NCBI RefSeq assembly: GCF_012726345.1
Contig: NZ_PTXN01000013.1
Span: forward strand, 1 to 64,000
Length of the DNA: 64,000 nt
DNA from: Marinomonas sp. UCMA 3892
GTDB lineage: Bacteria > Pseudomonadota > Gammaproteobacteria > Pseudomonadales > Marinomonadaceae
Direction of reading: 5' to 3'
Part shown: positions 56,872 to 64,000 of the stretch, piece after piece
How the letters are laid out: each line of letters begins with the position of its first letter
Position numbering within the stretch: position 1 is the first letter of the stretch
Made by a program: the position numbers and the translations under genes
The notes under the pieces: model-generated
What the model saw: only the letters and a program-made list of their open reading frames with translations
Told to the model about the DNA's origin: nothing
Databases searched by the model: none

Positions 56872-57756
56872 ATGGCTCTTTATGTAAACACTAATACCTC
56901 ATCTTTAAGTGCACAGCGCCAGCTAATGGGCTCAGCTAAATCTTTGGATACATCTTTCGAACGTTTGTCTTCTGGTTTACGTATTAACAGTGCTTCTGAT
57001 GATGCGGCAGGTCTACTTATCTCTAACCGTTTAACCTCTCAGGTAAATGGCTTGAATCAGTCTGTACGTAACGCTAACGATGGTATTTCTTTGGCGCAAA
57101 CTGCAGAGGGTGCGTTAGATGAAACAACAAACATGTTGCAGCGTATGCGTACGCTATCTATCCAGGCATCAAACGGTTCTAACTCAGATAAAGACCGTGC
57201 AGCCATTCAACAAGAAGTAAGTCAGCTTTCTACTGAGATTAACCGTATCGCTTCTGATACAACTTTCGGTGGTGAGAATTTATTAGATGGTACTTACACT
57301 GGTATCTTCCAAGTTGGTGCAGACTCAAATCAAACTATTAGCTTTAACCTAACTGACGGTGGTGTTAATAACACAATCGATTATGCGGGTAACGGTGGTT
57401 TCACTATGTCCGGCCTATCCAGTAGTTCTACTACAGCGCAGGTCAGTGTATCGACGGCTTCCGTATCGACTGTAGCTAATGCTCAAAGTATGGTTGATAC
57501 ATTAGACACTATGATTGCTGCGGTTGACTCAAAGCGTTCTGAATTGGGTGCCATTCAAAACCGTTTTGGCTCTACAATCAGTAACTTGAGTAACATTACT
57601 GAGAACGTATCTGCTGCTCGTGCTCGTGTACGTGATGCCGATTTCGCAGAGGAAACTGCTAAGCTAACAAGCTCTCAGATTCTTCAGCAAGCAAGTTCAT
57701 CTATCTTGGCTCAAGCAAATCAGCGTCCACAAACTGCTTTGTCTCTATTGGGTTAA
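56872..57756 (+). CDS. fliC: Flagellin, second copy
   Basis: 294 residues from the ATG at 56872, five bases after AGGAGG; the overlapping ATG at 56869 is too close to it. The ends match the first copy ([58 protein letters not shown]) with differences spread through the middle (about 180-215). Codons are strongly biased to favoured ones such as CGT and GGT, suggesting it is the major filament subunit. Followed by a terminator-like hairpin and flaG. Confidence 0.95.
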   Translation: MALYVNTNTSSLSAQRQLMGSAKSLDTSFERLSSGLRINSASDDAAGLLISNRLTSQVNGLNQSVRNANDGISLAQTAEGALDETTNMLQRMRTLSIQASNGSNSDKDRAAIQQEVSQLSTEINRIASDTTFGGENLLDGTYTGIFQVGADSNQTISFNLTDGGVNNTIDYAGNGGFTMSGLSSSSTTAQVSVSTASVSTVANAQSMVDTLDTMIAAVDSKRSELGAIQNRFGSTISNLSNITENVSAARARVRDADFAEETAKLTSSQILQQASSSILAQANQRPQTALSLLG

Positions 57757-57774
57757 GTATTATTGGTAGCGGAA

Positions 57775-57798
57775 AGCTGGGACCTAGTCCCGGCTTTT
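57775..57798 (+). terminator. Hairpin after the second flagellin
   Basis: AGCTGGGAC and GTCCCGGCT flank a CTA loop and are followed by only three further Ts, so it may act as an attenuator and let some transcripts reach flaG. Confidence 0.6.
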
Positions 57799-57820
57799 GT
57801 CTATTTGGGGGAACTCTGAT

Positions 57821-58243
57821 ATGTCTATTAATGCCAGTGATTTTTCTAAGCAGGGTCTCAATTACTCTTTGAAGCCAGAACAGCGTGCCGCAGAAGATTT
57901 TGCCGCACTACGCCAAGCCAATGCTAAAGTTGTACAAAATACGGCCGACATAAGCAGAGCAGATAAAGATAATCGAAATTCGCAAAACTTTAATTCGTCT
58001 ACCAAGATCGAACCACATGATGTTGAGATCATGAATCAAAAAATGTCTCAATTAAATGTGCATTTAACCTTTGAAATTACAGAAGACAGAGCGCAAAATA
58101 TCGTAAAAGTATTAGATCAGACAACGGGGGATGTGGTACGCCAAATACCTACAGAAGAGTTTCTTAAAATGTCTGATAGAATAGATGCTATTATGAGCCA
58201 ACTAAGTGATATCAAGGGAACCTTGGTAAACAGTGAGGTTTGA
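57821..58243 (+). CDS. flaG: FlaG family protein
   Basis: 140 residues from the ATG at 57821 behind GGGGGAAC. The FlaG core is in the C-terminal half: LNVHLTFEITEDRAQNIVKVLDQTTGDVVRQIPTEEFLKMSDRI. FlaG influences filament length in Vibrio and Campylobacter. It sits between flagellin and fliD as in Vibrio and Pseudomonas. Confidence 0.9.
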   Translation: MSINASDFSKQGLNYSLKPEQRAAEDFAALRQANAKVVQNTADISRADKDNRNSQNFNSSTKIEPHDVEIMNQKMSQLNVHLTFEITEDRAQNIVKVLDQTTGDVVRQIPTEEFLKMSDRIDAIMSQLSDIKGTLVNSEV

Positions 58244-58276
58244 TAATAGATAATGTAGGTGTCAGGAGATAAAGTT

Positions 58277-59917
58277 ATGTCGGTAGGCTCATTGGGTGCG
58301 GGGTCTGGTATTGATCTAGAATCCCTTGTTAAGCAAATGGTGAGTGCTCAAAAAGATGCTAAAGTAAAACTTTATCAAGATAGAATTGATGGCTACGAAG
58401 CTGAATTGTCTGCATTAGGCAGAGTTGGCTCTGCTATTGATACTTTTAAATCTTCTGTTAAAGCTCTAAATGATGATGAGCTTTTTACTGGGCGTGATGC
58501 AAAAATCGCCCAAACAGAAGGTGAAGAAGTTATTGCCATTACGACAGATAATACTGCTTCTAATGGTTCTTATGCTATTGATGTAAATCAGCTAGCAAAG
58601 GGCAGTCGAGTCATGTCGGCGCCTGGTACTTTTTCCTCTGCGGATGATGTTGTTACTAAACAAGATTCGCGTCTTACCTTTAAAGCTGGTAGCAACGAGT
58701 TTTCTATTACCGTTGATGCTGGCACTACTTTATCCGAACTTCGTAATCAAATTAATACATCAGAAGATAACTTCGGTGTGTCTGCTAATTTAGTTGACGA
58801 TGGTAACGGTAACTTATTCTTCACGGCTACATCTGCAATTCAGGGTGCTGCAAATACACTTAAAATTATCAATACTTCTATTGTGAGAGACGAGAATGGC
58901 AACATTATCGATAATCCTATAGAAGAAAATGTAGATAACACGGTTGAGGATGCTCCAATTGAGGAACAATCCGAGCCAATTGTTGATGAGAAAGATGAGC
59001 TGGATCTAGCGGGAGATGATGTCGATTTTGCCAATGATGGGCCAATTCCTGCAGATGAAGAAAAAGATATAGTAGAGTCAGAAAGTGATCCTGTGTCTGT
59101 TGATGATAAAGATGCAGCAGATATTGCCGATAAAAAACAGGCCTCTACTATCGCAAACAGTGCCGTTATTGGTTTGGATCGTATTTCGACTGAAGGTATA
59201 TCAGCTGGTTTATATACGCCTTTGGGAGATGAAGCACGCGATGCGATTATTACCGTAGATGGCATTCAAATTAGAAATGATACTAATACGTTTGATAACG
59301 CAGTTGCTGGATTGTCGATTGAAGCATTAGCGCCAACAGATAAGACCACAAAGGTTGAGATCAGCTTTGATCAAAAAACAGTGCAAGAAACCATAGAAGA
59401 GTTTATTGCTTCTTACAATGATGTTATTGGGGTGTTACAAGCTAGTTCAGATAAAGGCGCTGTTTTAAATGGCAATAGCGTGGTTCGGAATTTGCAGTCC
59501 TCTTTATCTACTCAATTAATGAGTAGTCATGGCAATTCTGGAGTCTTTACTTCTATTTTCGATCTCGGTGTGAAAATGGATAACAAAGGTAAGCTTAGTT
59601 TTGATAATGCTAAGTTTGATAACGCTATGAAAAAAGGCTATAGCGATATAGCGCCATTGATTGCTGGAGATAATGGTTTAGCCCAGTCATTAGAAAATCT
59701 ACTTGATAACTATACGGGCTCAAGCGGAATGACAAATTCATTAAAGGATTCGGTTCGTCGGTCGATAGATAGTACAGAAGGAGCGTTAGAATCTTATGAA
59801 GACCGCATGGTCAAATATGAAGAATCTCTCCGTTCTAAGTTTACAAGTTTAGATTCTCGTCTTGCGAATATGAATGCACAAGGTGGCTATTTGAATTCTG
59901 TATTGGCAAAAATGTAA
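58277..59917 (+). CDS. fliD: Filament cap protein FliD
   Basis: 546 residues from the ATG at 58277 with AGGAG eight bases upstream. The N-terminal GSGIDLESLVKQMVSAQKDAK and C-terminal MVKYEESLRSKFTSLDSRLANMNAQGGYLNSVLAKM are the conserved coiled ends. A strongly acidic stretch (about residues 215-286, roughly 40 percent Asp/Glu) lies between the two domains and is not usual. FliD caps the filament and folds flagellin. Confidence 0.95.
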   Translation: MSVGSLGAGSGIDLESLVKQMVSAQKDAKVKLYQDRIDGYEAELSALGRVGSAIDTFKSSVKALNDDELFTGRDAKIAQTEGEEVIAITTDNTASNGSYAIDVNQLAKGSRVMSAPGTFSSADDVVTKQDSRLTFKAGSNEFSITVDAGTTLSELRNQINTSEDNFGVSANLVDDGNGNLFFTATSAIQGAANTLKIINTSIVRDENGNIIDNPIEENVDNTVEDAPIEEQSEPIVDEKDELDLAGDDVDFANDGPIPADEEKDIVESESDPVSVDDKDAADIADKKQASTIANSAVIGLDRISTEGISAGLYTPLGDEARDAIITVDGIQIRNDTNTFDNAVAGLSIEALAPTDKTTKVEISFDQKTVQETIEEFIASYNDVIGVLQASSDKGAVLNGNSVVRNLQSSLSTQLMSSHGNSGVFTSIFDLGVKMDNKGKLSFDNAKFDNAMKKGYSDIAPLIAGDNGLAQSLENLLDNYTGSSGMTNSLKDSVRRSIDSTEGALESYEDRMVKYEESLRSKFTSLDSRLANMNAQGGYLNSVLAKM

Positions 59918-59958
59918 ATTGTTTTAAATTGTAATACACGTATTAAATGGGGTTGTCT

Positions 59959-60393
59959 ATGTACAAGAGTAAAGGGATCCAAGCTTACAGAAAGGACTCA
60001 ATCAAGTCTGATTTAGCGTCGGCTGACCCTCATCGCGTCATTCAGCTCTTAATGCAAGGTGCGCTTGAAAAGCTAGCGTTAGGCAAAGGTTGTATCGAAC
60101 GTTCAGACTGGGAAGGAAAAGCAGCAGCATTAACTCGCGCTAGTGAAATTATTAATGCGTTAAGAGATGCATTAGACCGTGATGTTAATCCAGAACTTGT
60201 TGATAATCTTGAGTCGCTTTACGAATATATGATAATTCGTATCACTGAAGCTAGTATTGCTAAAGACACTAGTATTATTGACCAGGTAATGGGCCTTATT
60301 TTGCAAATTAAAGGTGCCTGGGATCAAATATCTACAGCTGATAAGCAAGCTGCTTATGAAGGTCAGATCGAAGCTCGAGTTGGAGCGGTTTAA
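59959..60393 (+). CDS. fliS: Flagellin export chaperone FliS
   Basis: 144 residues from the ATG at 59959, preceded by GGGG six bases upstream. AYRKDSIKSDLASADPHRVIQLLMQGALEKL is the family core, and helical periodicity continues to the end. FliS holds the flagellin C-terminus before export. It overlaps the next gene by one base. Confidence 0.93.
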   Translation: MYKSKGIQAYRKDSIKSDLASADPHRVIQLLMQGALEKLALGKGCIERSDWEGKAAALTRASEIINALRDALDRDVNPELVDNLESLYEYMIIRITEASIAKDTSIIDQVMGLILQIKGAWDQISTADKQAAYEGQIEARVGAV

Positions 60394-60686
60394 TGTTTGA
60401 TATGTCTCACTTAACTGAGTTGAGTGCCGCATTAGAACAAAGTGTTATTGATAAAGATGTAGAAAAAATACAACTATTATGTGAAGAGAATGATGAATTT
60501 ATTCGCTCCATTAAACCACTTTCTACTCCGAAGGATAATGAGCGGATAAAGCATTTTATATTGGTACATCAATCTGCCATTCAATTTATTCGTGATGTAC
60601 ATACGGAAATGCAAAAACAACTTTACCAAACTAATAAAACTCGTAAGAGTGTCAATAAGTACAAAGGCGTGAAAAATGCAAAATGA
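60393..60686 (+). CDS. FliT-like small helical protein
   Basis: 97 residues, almost all helical (LTELSAALEQSVIDKDVEKIQLLCEENDEFIRSI). Position directly after fliS and size suggest FliT, the FliD chaperone, whose sequence is poorly conserved. I infer the function from context. The C-terminal tail is Lys-rich. It overlaps the following gene by 11 bases. Confidence 0.65.
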   Translation: MFDMSHLTELSAALEQSVIDKDVEKIQLLCEENDEFIRSIKPLSTPKDNERIKHFILVHQSAIQFIRDVHTEMQKQLYQTNKTRKSVNKYKGVKNAK

Positions 60687-62784
60687 GGAAAATTTATCCT
60701 CTCTTGATCAGGCTGAAGCATTTGCTTCGTTGTTTGAAAGAGGTGCATTACGCCTCAAAGAGCATGACCAAGAGTTGACAGAGCGATACCTCAGAAACAT
60801 GACTGTGTTTTCTCAGGTAATGCCTCACATCTTCGAATCCTTTCAAGATTACCAACCTAAAAAACGTCATATTTATATGGAAGAAAGCGGTGAGCTTAAT
60901 CTTTACCGTGAAGATGTTGGCGTGCCACTTTTTTCGAAAACCCCAAGAGCTCAGTCTGCCGAAAGAGTAAATCGAGCTTTTATCAAGCCTAATAAAACGG
61001 TATTAAATCTAGAACGTACGGCAAATCATCCAAGCCGCCATGTGTACTACAGTAATAAAATACTAGATCAAGTTGAGCAACAGTCAGCAGGGCTAGAGCC
61101 ACAAAGTGGTTGGCCCGAGTTTGTTGGATCGGCAATATTGTTTGGCGTGGAGTTTGGTTATCAGCTTGAAATGATTCTTGCTGAACGCGAGATAAAACAC
61201 CTTTATCTGTATGAATGTGACTTGGATTTTTTCTATTACTCATTGTTTGCTATTGAGTGGCAGAACATTTTAGAAATCTGTAACCGTGATGGTCGTACCA
61301 TTCATTTCTTTTTAGGTGTGAGTCCTGAAGAATTTACCGAAAAGTACCTTCGCCAATTAGAAGAGAATGGCTTCTTCATGGCACCAGAAACCTTTCTTTA
61401 TGTTGGTTATGGTAGCCCTGAAAATGATCTAGCAATTGAGTATTTTAAAAAGCAGTATGCACGTCAGGTCATGGGTTGGGGTTTTTTCGATGATGCTTTA
61501 ATCGGTATTGCGCAAGGCTTGAAATCCTTACCTAAAACTAAAATCGCCCATTTTCAAGGCCGTGATGTTTTGCCCAAATGGGTGAGTAATATTCCTGTTT
61601 TTATTCTAGGTAATGGCCCATCTCTTGATCAAGGGATTGAATTAGTCAAAGAAGTGCGAGATCAAGTTCTGCTGATTTGCTGTGGCTCGACTATCAACAC
61701 CTTAAAAAAGCTAGGTGTGACACCTGATATCCATGTCGATATTGAACGTCTTAAACAAACGGTTGATAAGTTTCAATTTTTAGATCAAGACTATCTCGAT
61801 AAAATTTGGGGGTTGTCGGTAAATGTTATGCACCCCGGCTTGTTTGATTGTTTTAAGCGCTCGGGCATGGCGATGAAACCAGGCGAAGCCATAACCTCTT
61901 TAATGTTAAATCAAGCGCGCTCCCATGGTGATAGCAAAGAGTACGTACAGCTGAATTACTGTAATCCCGTGGTTGCTAACCTGGCACTGTCTTATGTTCA
62001 TCTCTTTGGCTTTAACAATGTTTATTACCTTGGTGTAGACAATGGTTTCAAAGATAAAGGCAGTCATCACTCTGTTCACAGTGGATATTATAAAGACGGC
62101 AAAGAGTCTGGCTTTCAAACTTTCCAGGAAGCAAAATTAGTAGAACGCGAAGGAAACTTCGGTGGCACAATTTACGCAACAGGGATTATGGATACTTCAC
62201 GTGTTCAGTTGGAATCTCTCACTCGACAATTGAATAAACGCCGTAATTTTGCCAGTTTTAATTTATCCGATGGCGCAAAAATTGAAGGTGTAACGCCCTT
62301 ACGTTTTGAAGATGTTCTCATCATGGATCCTAAAATCGATCACGCTAAAGTTATCGATATTCTAGAAAGCGTATTTTTTACAGAACCGCCAGAGTCGTTA
62401 ATTGATCAGTCTGCCAATGCGCTTATTTCTGTCGATGACTTCTGCAAGATTAGTCGGGTTCTGCAACAGGGCTGGGATGAATCGATAACAACACGTGAGC
62501 AAGTGTGTGATTTATTTTGGTCTCATCATCGTCAGATTTATTTTTTGAAGGGCAGTATTCATCGTCATATTTATGATCTATTAATTGGTTCCTTCACTTA
62601 CTCTGCATTCCTAATCGTGCAGTTTTTGTTTAAGTATCAGGACGAAGCTGAAACCGTGGCTCGGGCCCGTCATTTATTTACGCCTTGGTGTGAATTCCTT
62701 GAAGAAATGCCAAGCATGCTTCAGCAAGCGTCTGAATATGTAGATCAAGGTAATGATCATCTCATCACTTTTTATAATGGTTAA
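60676..62784 (+). CDS. Motility accessory factor, DUF115/Maf flagellin glycosyltransferase
   Basis: 702 residues. The DUF115 (MAF_flag10) core spans about 300-480, with IPVFILGNGPSLDQGIELVKEVRDQVLLICCGST and VHLFGFNNVYYLGVDNGFKDKG; the N-terminal half (1-290) and a helical C-terminus complete the usual ~650-700 residue Maf form. Maf proteins add nonulosonic acids to flagellin Ser/Thr. The next genes, pseI and pseG, make pseudaminic acid, so the sugar is probably Pse or a derivative. Confidence 0.88.
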   Translation: MQNEENLSSLDQAEAFASLFERGALRLKEHDQELTERYLRNMTVFSQVMPHIFESFQDYQPKKRHIYMEESGELNLYREDVGVPLFSKTPRAQSAERVNRAFIKPNKTVLNLERTANHPSRHVYYSNKILDQVEQQSAGLEPQSGWPEFVGSAILFGVEFGYQLEMILAEREIKHLYLYECDLDFFYYSLFAIEWQNILEICNRDGRTIHFFLGVSPEEFTEKYLRQLEENGFFMAPETFLYVGYGSPENDLAIEYFKKQYARQVMGWGFFDDALIGIAQGLKSLPKTKIAHFQGRDVLPKWVSNIPVFILGNGPSLDQGIELVKEVRDQVLLICCGSTINTLKKLGVTPDIHVDIERLKQTVDKFQFLDQDYLDKIWGLSVNVMHPGLFDCFKRSGMAMKPGEAITSLMLNQARSHGDSKEYVQLNYCNPVVANLALSYVHLFGFNNVYYLGVDNGFKDKGSHHSVHSGYYKDGKESGFQTFQEAKLVEREGNFGGTIYATGIMDTSRVQLESLTRQLNKRRNFASFNLSDGAKIEGVTPLRFEDVLIMDPKIDHAKVIDILESVFFTEPPESLIDQSANALISVDDFCKISRVLQQGWDESITTREQVCDLFWSHHRQIYFLKGSIHRHIYDLLIGSFTYSAFLIVQFLFKYQDEAETVARARHLFTPWCEFLEEMPSMLQQASEYVDQGNDHLITFYNG

Positions 62785-62786
62785 TT

Positions 62787-63818
62787 ATGTTCGAACCTAT
62801 GTTTGAAAAAATGCCTTTTATTATTGCTGAGTTATCGGGCAATCATGACCAAGATTTTGAGCTTGCTAAAGCCATGATTCATGCTGCGGCAGAGGCAGGC
62901 GTGGATGCTATTAAACTGCAAACCTATACACCAGATACCATGACATTAGACGTGCGCCATGGCGAGTTTATGGTGTCTGAAAGTGATAGCTTGTGGCGTG
63001 GCTCCAACTTGTATGATCTATACAAAAAAGCCTCAACGCCTTGGGAGTGGCATAAGCCGTTGTTCGAATTGGCTGAGTCGCTAGGATTAGTCGCCTTTAG
63101 CTCGCCTTTCGATTTAAGCGCAGTGGCATTTTTAGAATCTATCGATGTGCCTTTGTATAAAATCGCTTCTTTTGAGATGACCGACATTCCGTTAATTCAA
63201 GCGGTAGCAAGAACCGGTAAGCCGATTATCATGTCCACTGGCATGGCAAGTGAAGAAGAAATAGCAGAAGCCGTAGCAACTATTAGAGCCATTGGTGATA
63301 ATCCGTTAACACTGCTCAAATGCACCAGCACTTACCCTTCCAAAATAGAAGATTCCAACCTAGTCACTATGGCCGATTTAGCAGCAAAAACAGGTTGCCC
63401 AGTTGGATTATCTGACCATACCCAAGGCTTGGGGGCGGCTGTAGCTGCAACGGCGCTAGGTGCGACTGTCATCGAAAAGCACTTTGTTTTAGATCGTAGT
63501 GCTGGCGGGGTTGATGCTGAATTCTCTATGGAGCCCGAAGAGATGAAAGCGCTAGTTGTCGCTTGTCGTGCGGCAAAAGCGGCGCTTGGTACAGTGACTT
63601 ATGGTGGCTCAGATGCCGAGCAAGCTGCGAAGAAATACCGCCGCTCTATTTATGTGGCAGTAGATTTACCCGCTGGCACCATATTGACCGAAGAGCACCT
63701 AAAAATAATTCGCCCATCGTTCGGTCTTGCGCCGAAATATTGGCCAGAAGTGTTAGGTAAAACATTAATGGAAGATGCGCAAAAAGGTCAGCCGCTTGCT
63801 TGGGATATGATGGCGTGA
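62787..63818 (+). CDS. pseI: Pseudaminic acid synthase
   Basis: 343 residues of the NeuB family: a TIM barrel (about 1-270; IIAELSGNHDQDFELAKAMIHAAAEAGVDAIKLQTYTPDTM, GCPVGLSDHTQGLG, IEKHFVLDRSAGGVDAEFSMEPEE) and a C-terminal SAF antifreeze-like domain (about 285-343, RRSIYVAVDLPAGTILTEEHL). It joins PEP to the 6-deoxy-altrose sugar made by PseG. It could in principle be LegI or NeuB, but the neighbours fit Pse. It starts two bases after the maf stop and overlaps the next gene by four. Confidence 0.9.
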   Translation: MFEPMFEKMPFIIAELSGNHDQDFELAKAMIHAAAEAGVDAIKLQTYTPDTMTLDVRHGEFMVSESDSLWRGSNLYDLYKKASTPWEWHKPLFELAESLGLVAFSSPFDLSAVAFLESIDVPLYKIASFEMTDIPLIQAVARTGKPIIMSTGMASEEEIAEAVATIRAIGDNPLTLLKCTSTYPSKIEDSNLVTMADLAAKTGCPVGLSDHTQGLGAAVAATALGATVIEKHFVLDRSAGGVDAEFSMEPEEMKALVVACRAAKAALGTVTYGGSDAEQAAKKYRRSIYVAVDLPAGTILTEEHLKIIRPSFGLAPKYWPEVLGKTLMEDAQKGQPLAWDMMA

Positions 63819-64000
63819 AACTCTTGGTGCGAGCTGATGCTTCTGTCGAGATCGGTATGGGGCACAGAGTTCGCTGCCAAGCCTTGATTCATGCTTTTAC
63901 ACAATACGGCTGGCAATGTCAGTTTGTGGTGGATCGTCGTTACCAAGCCTTTGCTTCCCCTGAAGATTGTTTTATCGGTGGCCAATCTGAAAAAGAGTGT
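63815..64000 (+). CDS. pseG: PseG, UDP-sugar hydrolase (partial, runs off the window)
   Basis: The open frame starts at a GTG overlapping the pseI stop (GTGA) and stays open for 62 codons to the window end. VKLLVRADASVEIGMGHRVRCQALIHAF is the typical N-terminus of PseG: the RADAS and GxGHxxRC motifs mark the UDP-2,4-diacetamido-2,4,6-trideoxy-beta-L-altropyranose hydrolase. It removes UDP before PseI condensation. The downstream part is missing here. Confidence 0.85.
   Translation, partial: MKLLVRADASVEIGMGHRVRCQALIHAFTQYGWQCQFVVDRRYQAFASPEDCFIGGQSEKEC

Overview
The window reads as chromosomal DNA of a marine gammaproteobacterium of the Oceanospirillales type. Marinomonas or a close relative is my best guess, based on gene order and protein character rather than any database search. 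Most of it is conserved housekeeping sequence in familiar gammaproteobacterial neighbourhoods: bamD/rluD-pgeF-clpB, ychF-pth-rplY-prs-ispE-lolB, hemA-prfA-prmC, hemCDXY divergent from argH, and lptM-lysA-dapF-DUF484-yigB. It ends in a large lateral-gene-poor but repeat-rich flagellar locus.

Layout. 1-625: intergenic debris with a duplicated ~150 bp segment around what looks like the 5' end of an IS transposase. 1.4-9.5 kb: two cold-shock proteins, a DUF2058 protein, a porin, a cupin plus FAH-family hydrolase pair, a DTW-domain tRNA modification enzyme, an ammonium transporter with a sigma-54-like promoter, and a GST-fold protein. 8.6-14.1 kb: bamD divergent from rluD, then pgeF and clpB. 14.2-22.2 kb: an outer-membrane barrel protein, a five-gene alternating tRNA-Gln/tRNA-Met array, and the ychF-to-TPR lipoprotein block, all on the minus strand. 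22.3-29.3 kb: hemA-prfA-prmC, yaaA, a membrane transporter-like protein and a PAS-containing chemoreceptor. 29.4-40.4 kb: tetrapyrrole genes hemCDXY, argH, an unknown TonB-like anchored protein, lysA-dapF, DUF484, a HAD phosphatase and thioredoxin.

40.6-64 kb is the flagellar block: flgBCDE behind a consensus sigma-54 promoter, flgFGHIJ, flgKL behind overlapping sigma-28 and sigma-54-like promoters, a degenerate HD-GYP protein, two flagellins each with a sigma-28 promoter, then flaG-fliD-fliS-fliT-like, a Maf/DUF115 flagellin glycosyltransferase, pseI and the beginning of pseG. Together they build rod, hook, junction and filament and point to filament glycosylation with pseudaminic acid or a related nonulosonic acid.

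The least explained sequence is the 2 kb between the two flagellin genes, which carries five imperfect tandem copies (plus a stub) of a 150-234 bp unit with no credible ORF. A perfect heptanucleotide tandem array lies just before the first flagellin, and the neighbouring HD-GYP protein has lost the His of its HD dyad.
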